Shown one piece after another: positions 1 to 8,654 of a DNA stretch of 64,000 nucleotides (position 1 is the stretch's first letter; every line of letters begins with the position of its first letter). The DNA lies in contig NZ_SNWM01000004.1 in NCBI RefSeq assembly GCF_004362245.1, positions 124,001-188,000 of the forward strand. Reading direction: 5' to 3'. The stretch is from Pedobacter duraquae. Its GTDB lineage: Bacteria > Bacteroidota > Bacteroidia > Sphingobacteriales > Sphingobacteriaceae. The notes beneath the pieces were generated by a model, which was not told the origin of the DNA, did no database searches, and saw only the letters and a list, made by a program, of their open reading frames with translations. A program made the position numbers and the translations under genes.

Positions 1-1332
1 CTTACTGCTATTGGCAGCGAAAACAACGCGATCCCCAGGCAGTTCAATTATGCTGGTGGGCTAAACTACGATGCACAGTTCAGAAATAGCGAGTTACATC
101 TGCTTAGCTCCCTGGCAAAAATTAGCAATCTGCAAAACGAAGACATTCAGAATAAGCTGATTCCTTCCAATATGTTAAGGGATTATTGGAAAACCAACTC
201 GCAAAACATAATACTAATCCGTTCGTTGCAAGCTGACTATAGCCGTGATGTTAAGTCCGGGAAGCTTGAACTTGGAGGGAAATACGCTTTTACGACAACA
301 CGAAATGATTTGCAGTATCAAGTTTTGGAAAATGCAGTATTTATCCCCGATCCTAAAAGGAGTAATCAGTTCAGATATAAAGAATATATTTCGGCAGGCT
401 ATATATCCTACTCCGGTACCTGGGAAAAGTTGAGTTACAGAGCCAGCTTCCGCGCTGAATATACGCGTAGTATTGCCAATTCTATCACCGCGAATACGAA
501 TACAGAGCGAACTTATATGAAATGGTTGCCCAGTGCAAATTTAATGTACGCGCTTAATGACATTGAACAGCTGAGCTTTAACTATAGCAAACGACTTACG
601 CGGCCTACTTTTGATGTGTTAAACCCATTTAGGTTTTATTTTAGCCCGAGAAATTATTGGATCGGCAATCCCTACCTACAACCTTCTACAACCAGTCTTT
701 TTGCTTTAACTTATAGTCGGAAATCATTAAATATAAGTTTGAATGCAGGTAAAGAGAAGGATCCAATGGCCCGATATCCTGAATATGATAAGATAACCGA
801 CGAACTTGCATACCTTGGAACAAATTTGCCGTACAGGAATTTTGCTGACATTCAGGTTAACTCGCCATTAACCATTAACAAATGGTGGCGGGTGAATACT
901 AACCTAGGATTATTCTACAACCGTGAACTTCGGCCTTACTTTGATCAAACTTTCCGAATCCCTATTGTTAATTATACAATTACCGGCAGCCAGGTCTTCA
1001 CAATTAAGGATTGGGTTTTAGACGTTGGTTACAGCTACGAATCCAAAAGTGGCAATGGACTGTATATTAATGCTCCAGTATTTATGTTGGATCTGGGACT
1101 TCAAAAAGCATGGATAAAAAATAGGCTCAACTCCAGAATAAACTTTTACGATGTTTTTGCTGGTGGAAAGAGAAGGTTTATCTTTCGTGAAAAGACAATC
1201 ATCGATAATGACTTTACGCATTATTGGGGTTCAAACCGCCTGGTATTCAGTTTAACCTATAACTTTGGAACCTCAACTTACAAGGTTAGAGAAGCGCGTA
1301 AGAGCGAAGAAGAAATAAGGGCAAATAGGTAA
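1..1332 (+). CDS. Outer-membrane beta-barrel receptor, C-terminal part (TonB-dependent receptor family)
   Basis: This is the 3' part of a gene whose start lies before the window; the frame is open from base 1. The visible ~443 residues are a run of alternating aromatic/polar strands typical of the barrel of Bacteroidota TonB-dependent receptors (outer membrane beta-barrel, OMP_b-brl_3 type). Recognisable family signatures are the LSFNYSKRLTRPTFDVLNPF segment followed by GNPYLQPS, which recur in the complete receptor at 12980-15766 (SYGKRIGRPFYQDLNPF, GNPYLQPQ). The end, SLTYNFGTSTYKVREARKSE, is the usual final barrel strand plus a short charged tail. Substrate unknown; plug and STN domains are outside the window. 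Confidence 0.85.
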   Translation, partial: LTAIGSENNAIPRQFNYAGGLNYDAQFRNSELHLLSSLAKISNLQNEDIQNKLIPSNMLRDYWKTNSQNIILIRSLQADYSRDVKSGKLELGGKYAFTTTRNDLQYQVLENAVFIPDPKRSNQFRYKEYISAGYISYSGTWEKLSYRASFRAEYTRSIANSITANTNTERTYMKWLPSANLMYALNDIEQLSFNYSKRLTRPTFDVLNPFRFYFSPRNYWIGNPYLQPSTTSLFALTYSRKSLNISLNAGKEKDPMARYPEYDKITDELAYLGTNLPYRNFADIQVNSPLTINKWWRVNTNLGLFYNRELRPYFDQTFRIPIVNYTITGSQVFTIKDWVLDVGYSYESKSGNGLYINAPVFMLDLGLQKAWIKNRLNSRINFYDVFAGGKRRFIFREKTIIDNDFTHYWGSNRLVFSLTYNFGTSTYKVREARKSEEEIRANR

Positions 1333-1337
1333 ATCTC

Positions 1338-2483
1338 TCAATTTTTCGAGATACTATTGCTAATTTCCGTAGTCAATCTATTCTCCAGGTTAACGCTATA
1401 TCCCTCGATTGATTCGATGATTGTGCCGTCTTTACCAATCAGATAAAAGTTAGGTGTGCCGACTGTTTTAAACTCCTTGTTCAATTTTCTGCTTGCGAGA
1501 TAAACAGGGAATTGCAGTTTATTGTTCGATACATAGTCTTTTACTTCCTTAGCCGCTTCATTACTATAAATATTGACTATTGCGAATTGTTGATCTGAAA
1601 ATTTTTCATTTAGCCTATTGAGCATAGGATTTGCTAATGGGTTGGCGGGGCAGAGCGTTGATCCGAAGACTACGAGAAGTGTTTTGTTTTTTAAATTCGT
1701 ACTTGCGAAAGCTGATTCTGAAAGCGTTTTCAACTGCAACTGCGGCGCGACTGCTCCTTTTTTGAGCATTTCTTTATTGGGCTCTGAAAAACCATTCAAC
1801 CTAACTGCAGTTTTCAATATCGCTTTGTTAATCTGGAAATTTGAAAATGTCTGTTCTGCAAAAAAATTGATTCTACCAACCGATATTCCTCCTTTCGTCA
1901 TTGTGCCTGCCCCATCTTCTCTTAGGTACACTGGTAGGAAAGTTTGTTTGTCGATTAAAATCGATTTATGTGTATAATCGTGGTGACCATTATCCAAAGT
2001 GTCATATCGTTTAATTAAGAAATTATAGCATGCTTTTCCTTGAAATAGCGTGTCTGCCTTGTTAATTATCTTGTTCGGGTATTTGTTGATGCTCTCGTTT
2101 AGTAATTGTGAGATCACTGATAAGTCGGATGTTATTGGACTTTCAGGAGTTTCAATTGAATAGGTGCTATCAGCGATATCGAAATGGTATAATTTGCCGT
2201 TTTCGTAGATTTTCCTGGTTAGGATTTTGCCCGGATTTAGTTCACTCTGTTCCTTTTGGTAAGAAACACTCCGATCGTCATTGAAAATAATCGATGTAGT
2301 TGTTTTAGTGGTTGTGATGGAACCCGGACTAAAAGGATTCTCATTGACGGAGTTTGTTTGAAATTGAATGGATCTAAAATTATCAATGTTGGTCATTGTT
2401 TTTTTAAAAACGTCCGCAGTCTGCGATTTGACTTGTACGGTACCGGCACAAAGGACAATCATTATTTGAAAAGAAATTTTCAT
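1338..2483 (-). CDS. Secreted TlpA/thioredoxin-fold protein with a non-canonical active site
   Basis: A 381-residue protein with an N-terminal signal peptide (about residues 1-20), a long N-terminal region of the kind seen in Bacteroidota TlpA-like proteins (outer-membrane lipoprotein-sorting-like, about residues 25-230), and a C-terminal thioredoxin fold (about 245-381). The fold is supported by the LLVVFGSTLCP strand-turn, the cis-proline loop GTPNF (Pro344) and the YLIGKDGTII strand. Where a redox-active WCxxC would sit the sequence reads CPAN (278-281), so only one cysteine remains and the tryptophan is gone. A disulfide oxidoreductase role is therefore doubtful; a structural, peroxiredoxin-like or mixed-disulfide role is possible. 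It converges on the receptor gene at its 3' end with 5 bp between stops. Confidence 0.8.
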   Translation of the reverse strand: MKISFQIMIVLCAGTVQVKSQTADVFKKTMTNIDNFRSIQFQTNSVNENPFSPGSITTTKTTTSIIFNDDRSVSYQKEQSELNPGKILTRKIYENGKLYHFDIADSTYSIETPESPITSDLSVISQLLNESINKYPNKIINKADTLFQGKACYNFLIKRYDTLDNGHHDYTHKSILIDKQTFLPVYLREDGAGTMTKGGISVGRINFFAEQTFSNFQINKAILKTAVRLNGFSEPNKEMLKKGAVAPQLQLKTLSESAFASTNLKNKTLLVVFGSTLCPANPLANPMLNRLNEKFSDQQFAIVNIYSNEAAKEVKDYVSNNKLQFPVYLASRKLNKEFKTVGTPNFYLIGKDGTIIESIEGYSVNLENRLTTEISNSISKN

Positions 2484-2721
2484 TACAGCGCTAGTTTTAG
2501 TTAGTAGGTCAAGTTAATACTAAAAAGGCATTTGACTATTTAAATGATGTTAAAAAATGTTAATCTATTTTATGTTTTTGGATAACTTCATACAGCTATA
2601 GTCTGAGCTAGCCGCTCAATTCTATTTGAATACACCCAAATTCTCATTTATAGTTGTCAGGGTGGTTAATTTGTTACAAGTTTACGTAGGATATCAACTA
2701 TATCAATTACAGAGATGTATA

Positions 2722-4461
2722 ATGGGAAGTTTTAAATGGATCGTATTACTGTCGCTTATTTTATTCATTTCTCCGAAAGTGGGACTGGGTCAAGAAAGCA
2801 CTTTTGGTCATAATTTTTTATTCGAAGTTGTCAGTACCCAAAAGCAGACGATGGTTAAAGAACCATTTGTTTTGAATATTCCGGATACTTGTATTTCGGA
2901 TATCTTCACCAAATTTGATAAAAACAAGTCTGAAAAAATTTTGTATTCTGAGCCCAAGAGTAAATTGATGCTAGGTGTGAAGTTGAATCCCCAACTTCAA
3001 AATTACTTCTCAACTTCCGTACAGTCTTACACTAAGGAGTATCCAGTTTATTTAATCTCGGATTCTTCAGATGCGATCCTGGTTGCTATGGGAATCAATC
3101 GCACTACCGTTTCGGAGTATAAGTACAGGGTAGTCGAAAATGACAGCATAGAATTGATAAGCTGGTCGGCAATTCCACGGCTGGAACAACGATACGGTGC
3201 AAAGCAGCCCTATGGCTTTATAGGGAGCTTTAATGCGCCTGGAAAGCGAATTCTTGTAGAAGTAGTACGTAGGGATAATTATAGTGAACGCGATGGGATT
3301 ATTTTTGATTGGCGGATAAATTTCAAGCCTATTCTGGAGCAGATTATTGTGTCGACGCCTGGGCATTATTTTAATCTACAAGAACCGAGGTTAAATCACC
3401 GGTATGCAAGTAAATTTGATCAATGGAGAGTTCCTGAAGATTTTGAGTTTCCAAAAGATAGCATTACAAGTTTATTATTTCAGTTCAGGAAACAAGAGAC
3501 GCTAGCTCATGTTGCCTGGCTGATTAGAGATATTGAGGGAAAGAGAGATACCCTTAGACTGGGTTTTTTAGATGTCTACGGCTATTATGATTTAGAAGGA
3601 AAGTATTTTTCAAATCCGGGGATCTATGAGTTTATCGTTCAGCAACAAAAGAAAACACCAGCGTGGACCAAAAAAGACCTGTTACGTATTCCGTTTAAGG
3701 TAATTAAGCCAAAGCAGGAATTATATTCCATTAAACAACTTTCGCCCTATTTTCTGCTTTTGGTTGCCGTTTCAATATTAACTTTTACGATTTACGTCCA
3801 ATACAACAGGTTAAAGCTTCGACAACTGGGTCGTCAGCGTACTCAGGCCAGTTTAAAATTGAAGGTTATCAGTGCACAGCTAAATCCTCATTTTATTTTC
3901 AATGCACTTAGTTCGATACAAAATTTGATAAATAAAAATAGTCTCTTGGATGCAAACATGTATCTGTCAAAATTTGCCGGATTGACCCGCAAAGTGTTAA
4001 CCATAAGTAATCAAGAAATGATTAGTCTGTCCGATGAATTAAAGGTAGCGGAGGTTTATCTTCAATTGGAACAGCTGCGGTTTGGTTTTAACTATTTGTT
4101 CAAAATAGATGAAACATTAGATATTGAGAATATCGAAGTTCCCGGTATTTTGATCCAGCCATTTATAGAGAATGCCGTAAAACATGGCATTTCTAAATTA
4201 ATGGGAGACGGCATCATTATCGTCGAAGTGTTTGGAGTTAATCATGATTTGGTATTCAGGGTTATAGATAACGGAAAAGGATTTTCGGAGTATGAGGCTT
4301 CACATAAGATTGATTCCTATGGTTTAAAACTATGCCGGCAGCGATTAAAGTTGATGAACGAGCTGTATAAAAATCAACCTGCTTATCTAACCGTTGAATC
4401 AGGTATGGAAGGTACCATAATTACAATTACTATTAAACATTGGATATCAAATGGAAATTAG
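2722..4461 (+). CDS. LytS-type sensor histidine kinase (His_kinase family)
   Basis: A 579-residue membrane histidine kinase. The start at 2722 is chosen because it begins a clean signal peptide (MGSFKWIVLLSLILFISP, cleavage after GLGQ); a longer reading from 2626 needs a TTG codon and puts a poor leader before the signal. Residues about 25-340 form a periplasmic sensor region, then one transmembrane helix (LLVAVSILTFTIYVQY), then a His_kinase domain with the phospho-acceptor motif QLNPHFIFNAL and an HATPase with IQPFIENAVKHG and DNGKGF. This is the LytS/YehU class that pairs with LytTR regulators. Its stop overlaps the next gene's start by 11 bp, so the two are surely co-translated. Confidence 0.9.
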   Translation: MGSFKWIVLLSLILFISPKVGLGQESTFGHNFLFEVVSTQKQTMVKEPFVLNIPDTCISDIFTKFDKNKSEKILYSEPKSKLMLGVKLNPQLQNYFSTSVQSYTKEYPVYLISDSSDAILVAMGINRTTVSEYKYRVVENDSIELISWSAIPRLEQRYGAKQPYGFIGSFNAPGKRILVEVVRRDNYSERDGIIFDWRINFKPILEQIIVSTPGHYFNLQEPRLNHRYASKFDQWRVPEDFEFPKDSITSLLFQFRKQETLAHVAWLIRDIEGKRDTLRLGFLDVYGYYDLEGKYFSNPGIYEFIVQQQKKTPAWTKKDLLRIPFKVIKPKQELYSIKQLSPYFLLLVAVSILTFTIYVQYNRLKLRQLGRQRTQASLKLKVISAQLNPHFIFNALSSIQNLINKNSLLDANMYLSKFAGLTRKVLTISNQEMISLSDELKVAEVYLQLEQLRFGFNYLFKIDETLDIENIEVPGILIQPFIENAVKHGISKLMGDGIIIVEVFGVNHDLVFRVIDNGKGFSEYEASHKIDSYGLKLCRQRLKLMNELYKNQPAYLTVESGMEGTIITITIKHWISNGN

Positions 4462-5206
4462 GAGTATTATTATTGATGATGAGCAGAACAATATTGAAAA
4501 CCTGCGTGCGATTATTGAATCCTGGTGTAAGGACGTCAGTATTGTCGCGGTTGGTTCGACTGTTGCAGAGGGAATTGATATTGTCAATGCGCAGAATCCA
4601 GATCTCGTATTCCTTGATATCCAATTACATGAGGAGCTGGGCTTCGATATGTTAAAGTTATTGGATAAGATTGAATTTGAGATCATCTTTATCACGGCTT
4701 ATCATCAGTATGGTATTCAAGCAGTAAAATTTTCTGCACTGGACTATCTTTTAAAACCGGTCGACATTCTAGAACTAAGAGAAGCTATAGAAAGGGCAAG
4801 GCAAAAAATCGCACTGAAACGTCAGAATCTAAACCTGCAGAATTTACTGGATTTTATCAGGACTCCAACGCATGCTGTTCCAAAGATTGCATTACCAACA
4901 CTGGAACAGACACATTATGTAAGGGTAAGCAATATCACCAGGTGTGAAGCTTCCAATAATTACACTACTTTCTTCCTCAAAGACAATACAACCATTTTAG
5001 TTAGCAAAACACTAAAGGATTTTGTTGAATTGCTGATACCTTATAATTTCCAGCGTTCACACCAATCTCATTTAGTTAATCTCGACTATGTTAAAAGCCT
5101 GCGCAAAGAAGATGGTGGAACTCTATTAATGGATGATGGGTCAATTGTTCCTATTTCCAGACAGAACTTAGATAAGATAAAGACTGGTCTGCATACGATT
5201 CGGTAA
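4451..5206 (+). CDS. LytTR-family response regulator
   Basis: A 251-residue regulator that overlaps the end of the LytS-type kinase. Residues 1-120 are a receiver domain: acidic pair DDE near the N terminus, the phospho-accepting Asp in LVFLDIQL, the Thr/Ser switch in IIFITAYHQY and Lys in YLLKPVD. Residues about 150-251 are a LytTR DNA-binding domain (HYVRVSNITRCEASNNYTTF, then FQRSHQSHLVNLDYVKSL). The partner is the kinase immediately upstream. The next gene, a secreted thioredoxin-like protein 92 bp downstream, is a plausible target but no operator was recognised. Confidence 0.92.
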   Translation: MEIRSIIIDDEQNNIENLRAIIESWCKDVSIVAVGSTVAEGIDIVNAQNPDLVFLDIQLHEELGFDMLKLLDKIEFEIIFITAYHQYGIQAVKFSALDYLLKPVDILELREAIERARQKIALKRQNLNLQNLLDFIRTPTHAVPKIALPTLEQTHYVRVSNITRCEASNNYTTFFLKDNTTILVSKTLKDFVELLIPYNFQRSHQSHLVNLDYVKSLRKEDGGTLLMDDGSIVPISRQNLDKIKTGLHTIR

Positions 5207-5298
5207 CGCATCGTATTACACAATAACAAGACATTCTAATACAGGAAATGACAACTAATTGTTGCGCATGCTGGTAACCTATACTTAAAAATTAAGCT

Positions 5299-6768
5299 AT
5301 GAAACTAAAAATGATTTTTTTGCTCCTCTCCTCATTTTTGCCTCCGGTTATGGGACAAATAAAGGCAAAACGTGTTATCGTTACTGGGGAGGTAATCAAC
5401 GTAACGTCAACTACACCAAAGGTTTTTGGGGTCAATTTTTTAAATCCTTTTGAAAAGACCCGTAAAAGCGCCTCGCTCGATAGCACGCAGCATTTCGCCG
5501 TGCAGGACAGCATGCTGTTTACACAGAACATGACAATTTTCTATAACAATGCCTTTATAAATCTTTATGTAGTACCAGGAGACTCCGTCCATTTGGTTGT
5601 AGATGCTGCGAAGCTGGATCAATCCGACTTTAAATGGTTAACTATTTCCGGAGATCATGCCGGACTTAGCACATCGCTTAATTCGGTACACAATTTTTTG
5701 GCTAAACTCCCCTATCACAAATACAACTATGCGTTACCTGAAGACCAAATGTTGGATGAGGTCATAAAAGATTATGGAAGGTATTTAATAGCACTGAATG
5801 CCTATTCAGATGTCCATCACCTCGACAAGGTAATCATTGAATTCTGTAAAAAAGATATCAAGTATGGGATATCAAACTGGATCTCCGATTATGTGAATAA
5901 CGGTAATGATAGTGTATCCAGCAAAGCGGGTAGAATACAGATGTTCAGCGACAGTTTCTTCGAGTTTGGCAGCGACTCGAGCTTTGTGTCAATGATGTAC
6001 CCCTATCATTTAGCAAACTATATGTATTGGAAGGTTGGTTTGAACCCTGAAATTGGGGCCGCTATCAAACTTGGTCGGTTGCAACAGGCCTTTCGATTAG
6101 CGGCCGAAGCCATCATTGACCAGCCTGCAAGCATCAGCCGTGATTACATGCTGTTCAATTACATTGCTGAACAGATAAATAAAAATTCGAGTACAAAAAT
6201 AGAAGTTGCCCCTTTAGCTAAATACTTCACAAATGCGAAGTTATACAACCTTCTGTTGAGGTTTAACGATAATCGGGGCATCGTTAATATTCATAAAGCA
6301 ATTGTTTCTGAAGTCAAATATATGGGACATACGCAGACAATTCAAGTTTTTAATCAGGTGGACATGTTGAAAATGCTATCCGAAAAACATCCGCGTAAGA
6401 TTATTTATATTGACATCTATGCCACCTGGTGTGCTCCTTGTATTCAGGAGATGAGCTACGCGACAGCTATGAAAAAACGGCTGGCTGGTAAAGAGATAGT
6501 TTTCGTGAATATTTGTTTGCAATCAACAGAGGTCAATTGGGTGAAACTACTCAAGGCTGGGAAGTCTGGTAGCGAGAACTATTATCTGGGAGACGACGAT
6601 TCTAAGTTGATGATGGGGGATTTTGATATATCAGGATTTCCTACATATATATTAATCGACCAAACGGGGCGTATTATTACAACACATGCACCAAGGCCAT
6701 CCGAACTTAATGAACTGGAGAAAGAAGTTGAACGTATAAATCGAGGCGGAAAAAAGACCGCGGGTTAA
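5299..6768 (+). CDS. Secreted TlpA-like thioredoxin-family protein
   Basis: A 489-residue protein with a signal peptide (residues 1-19) and a C-terminal thioredoxin domain carrying an intact active site YATWCAPC (Cys378 and Cys381) and cis-Pro loop GFPTY. The N-terminal part is a beta-rich region followed by a long helical middle, the layout of Bacteroidota redoxin/AhpC-TSA proteins (DUF4369-like plus linker plus TlpA). Expected role: periplasmic thiol-disulfide exchange or reduction of unknown partners. It stands alone after the LytTR regulator. Its last codons (about INRGGKKTAG) also form the left arm of a strong hairpin terminator, so the 3' end is doubly constrained. Confidence 0.88.
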   Translation: MKLKMIFLLLSSFLPPVMGQIKAKRVIVTGEVINVTSTTPKVFGVNFLNPFEKTRKSASLDSTQHFAVQDSMLFTQNMTIFYNNAFINLYVVPGDSVHLVVDAAKLDQSDFKWLTISGDHAGLSTSLNSVHNFLAKLPYHKYNYALPEDQMLDEVIKDYGRYLIALNAYSDVHHLDKVIIEFCKKDIKYGISNWISDYVNNGNDSVSSKAGRIQMFSDSFFEFGSDSSFVSMMYPYHLANYMYWKVGLNPEIGAAIKLGRLQQAFRLAAEAIIDQPASISRDYMLFNYIAEQINKNSSTKIEVAPLAKYFTNAKLYNLLLRFNDNRGIVNIHKAIVSEVKYMGHTQTIQVFNQVDMLKMLSEKHPRKIIYIDIYATWCAPCIQEMSYATAMKKRLAGKEIVFVNICLQSTEVNWVKLLKAGKSGSENYYLGDDDSKLMMGDFDISGFPTYILIDQTGRIITTHAPRPSELNELEKEVERINRGGKKTAG

Positions 6769-6782
6769 CCGCCTCGATTTAT
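6736..6782. terminator. Bidirectional hairpin terminator overlapping a coding end
   Basis: A perfect 14-bp inverted repeat: left arm 6736-6749, right arm 6769-6782, 19-nt loop. The left arm lies inside the last codons of the thioredoxin gene and the stop codon lies in the loop. T-rich sequence follows on the + strand and A-rich sequence precedes it, so it can serve both this gene and the convergent DoxX gene. Confidence 0.75.
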
Positions 6783-6789
6783 TTGGTTT

Positions 6790-7170
6790 TTATTTGCTCA
6801 GCATAGGCGCGTATTTCTGTCTGTTATCATAAATTATCCAAGCCAGGATCAAAACGAACACCGCTGTGAAAGGTAATCCGCTTGGATCTGTAATGGTATT
6901 GGTCAGGATGATTCCGATCATAACGGGGAAGACGATCAATGCGCCTAGTGCCCTGGTTTTCGGGAATATGATCAATATCCCTCCGATGACCTCTACTATT
7001 CCAACAAGTGGCATCAGCCAGCCTATCGCCATCATTCCTCCCATAGCTTTGACCATTTGTGGAGACAGATTTTCTGGTGCCGGCATATAGTTAAAGAATT
7101 TATTAAGGCCAGCATTGATGAACATTAAGCCAAAAATGATGCTTAACACGAGTGTGATTTTGTTTTTCAT
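6790..7170 (-). CDS. DoxX-family small membrane protein
   Basis: A 126-residue integral membrane protein with four hydrophobic segments. It has the DoxX/DoxD-like opening MKNKITLVLSIIFGLMFINAGLNKFF, a GGMMAIGWLMPLVGIVEVIGGIL core and FPVMIGIILTNTI. DoxX proteins are inner-membrane components linked to redox and sulfur metabolism in some bacteria, but the function here is not known. It converges on the thioredoxin-like gene and shares a terminator with it. Confidence 0.85.
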   Translation of the reverse strand: MKNKITLVLSIIFGLMFINAGLNKFFNYMPAPENLSPQMVKAMGGMMAIGWLMPLVGIVEVIGGILIIFPKTRALGALIVFPVMIGIILTNTITDPSGLPFTAVFVLILAWIIYDNRQKYAPMLSK

Positions 7171-7322
7171 ATTATTTTCTTTGTAAGTTTCTTCGTAAAA
7201 GATCTCTGTCAGTAATCATTTTCTAACACGTGATCTCAAAAAATTACCGATCGATTGATAAAATCATGATCATCCCAATTTTATGATTAAATTACATTAT
7301 ATAATTTCCATTTCAAAAAATT

Positions 7323-8582
7323 ATGATAAAGAGAATTTGCTTATTGGTAGCCTTACTTGGACAGTGTTTAGTTTCGAAATCTGAGGACTTCGTCATTACA
7401 AAATTCGGGGCAATCAATGATAGTACCGTACTCAATACCAAAGCTATTCAAAAAGTAATCGACAAGGCAAGTATTCATGGAGGCACTATTATCATACCAA
7501 AAGGTGTCTATCTCACTGGTGCACTATTTTTTAAACCAAAAACACATTTGCGTTTGTTGCCTGGTGCGGTGTTAAAAGGATCGGATGACATTAAAGACTA
7601 TCCTCTGCTTCCATCAAGAATGGAAGGACGGAGTCAGGAATATTTTGCAGCGTTGATCAATGCCTATCGCGTAAACGGTTTTACTGTTAGTGGACCCGGT
7701 GAAATAAATGGGAATGGTCTTCGTTTTTGGAAAGCCTTTTGGTCGCACCGTGATTCTTTAAAAACCATAGGCAGGGAAACTACAAACCTGGAAGTGCACA
7801 GACCCCGACTTTTGTTTATCTGGGGCAGCAACGATGTGATTATAAAGCATGTTAAACTCCGTGATGCGGGATTCTGGACAACACATCTTTATCAGTGCGA
7901 AAGGGTATTAATAGACAGTTGCGATATCAGGTCGCCGTTTAAGCCAGTCCCCGCCCCTTCCACTGATGGCATTGATATAGATGTCTGCAAAAAAGTAACG
8001 GTTAGCAATTGCTACATTTCTGTAAATGATGATGCTATATGTATTAAAGGTGGTAAAGGTCCTGATGCGCACAAACTTCCTGAGAATGGAATTGTGGAGG
8101 ATATTCTGGTAGAAGGCTGCACCTTCGGATCAGCACATGCAAGCGTTACATTAGGAAGTGAAAGTATCCATGCCAGAAACATTACAATTAGAAATTGCCG
8201 TGTGGATAATGATTGCCCGCTCCTTAAATTTAAGATGCGTCCAGATACCTACCAGATATTTGAAAATATAACTGTAGATCATATTACAGGAACTTGCGGC
8301 ACATTAATCAACTTGAATCCCTGGAAACAATTTTTTGATCTTGGAAAGAGTAGAGAAAAGCCATTTGGCATTGTAAGAAACATCACGATGTCGAATATTA
8401 AGGTTTCTTGCCAGAGTTTAGGTGATATTGTAGGTAATATTTCGGACCAGGTTTCTGATATTATATTCAAAAACATCAGCGTTACCGCAAAATCACCGGG
8501 CTTAAATAATAAATATGAAAAGGTGACAACAGATAATGTTTTCGTGAATGGAATCGCATTCGTTTTGAAAAATAAAAGCTAA
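7323..8582 (+). CDS. Glycoside hydrolase family 28 (polygalacturonase-like)
   Basis: A 419-residue secreted enzyme (signal peptide about residues 1-20) with the parallel beta-helix repeats and catalytic blocks of GH28: STDGIDIDVC and VNDDAICIKGGKG carry the catalytic aspartates, SAHASVTLGSES holds the His-containing block, and LKFKMRP corresponds to the R-I-K-like substrate-binding block. GH28 enzymes hydrolyse galacturonosyl linkages in pectin by inversion. No SusCD-like pair or other pectin-utilisation gene is next to it, so it is not an obvious polysaccharide-utilisation locus. It is read in the same direction as the glycosyltransferase 72 bp downstream. Confidence 0.9.
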   Translation: MIKRICLLVALLGQCLVSKSEDFVITKFGAINDSTVLNTKAIQKVIDKASIHGGTIIIPKGVYLTGALFFKPKTHLRLLPGAVLKGSDDIKDYPLLPSRMEGRSQEYFAALINAYRVNGFTVSGPGEINGNGLRFWKAFWSHRDSLKTIGRETTNLEVHRPRLLFIWGSNDVIIKHVKLRDAGFWTTHLYQCERVLIDSCDIRSPFKPVPAPSTDGIDIDVCKKVTVSNCYISVNDDAICIKGGKGPDAHKLPENGIVEDILVEGCTFGSAHASVTLGSESIHARNITIRNCRVDNDCPLLKFKMRPDTYQIFENITVDHITGTCGTLINLNPWKQFFDLGKSREKPFGIVRNITMSNIKVSCQSLGDIVGNISDQVSDIIFKNISVTAKSPGLNNKYEKVTTDNVFVNGIAFVLKNKS

Positions 8583-8654
8583 TCTACTGGAAGAAAATCA
8601 TTCGTTAGGTAAATTTCTTATGTCTGAATATGTAACCATTCCAAAAAAGGAAAT

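Noticed and set aside
2626..2721. Upstream extension of the LytS-type kinase
   Set aside because: Needs a TTG start and adds a poor leader before a clean signal peptide at 2722.
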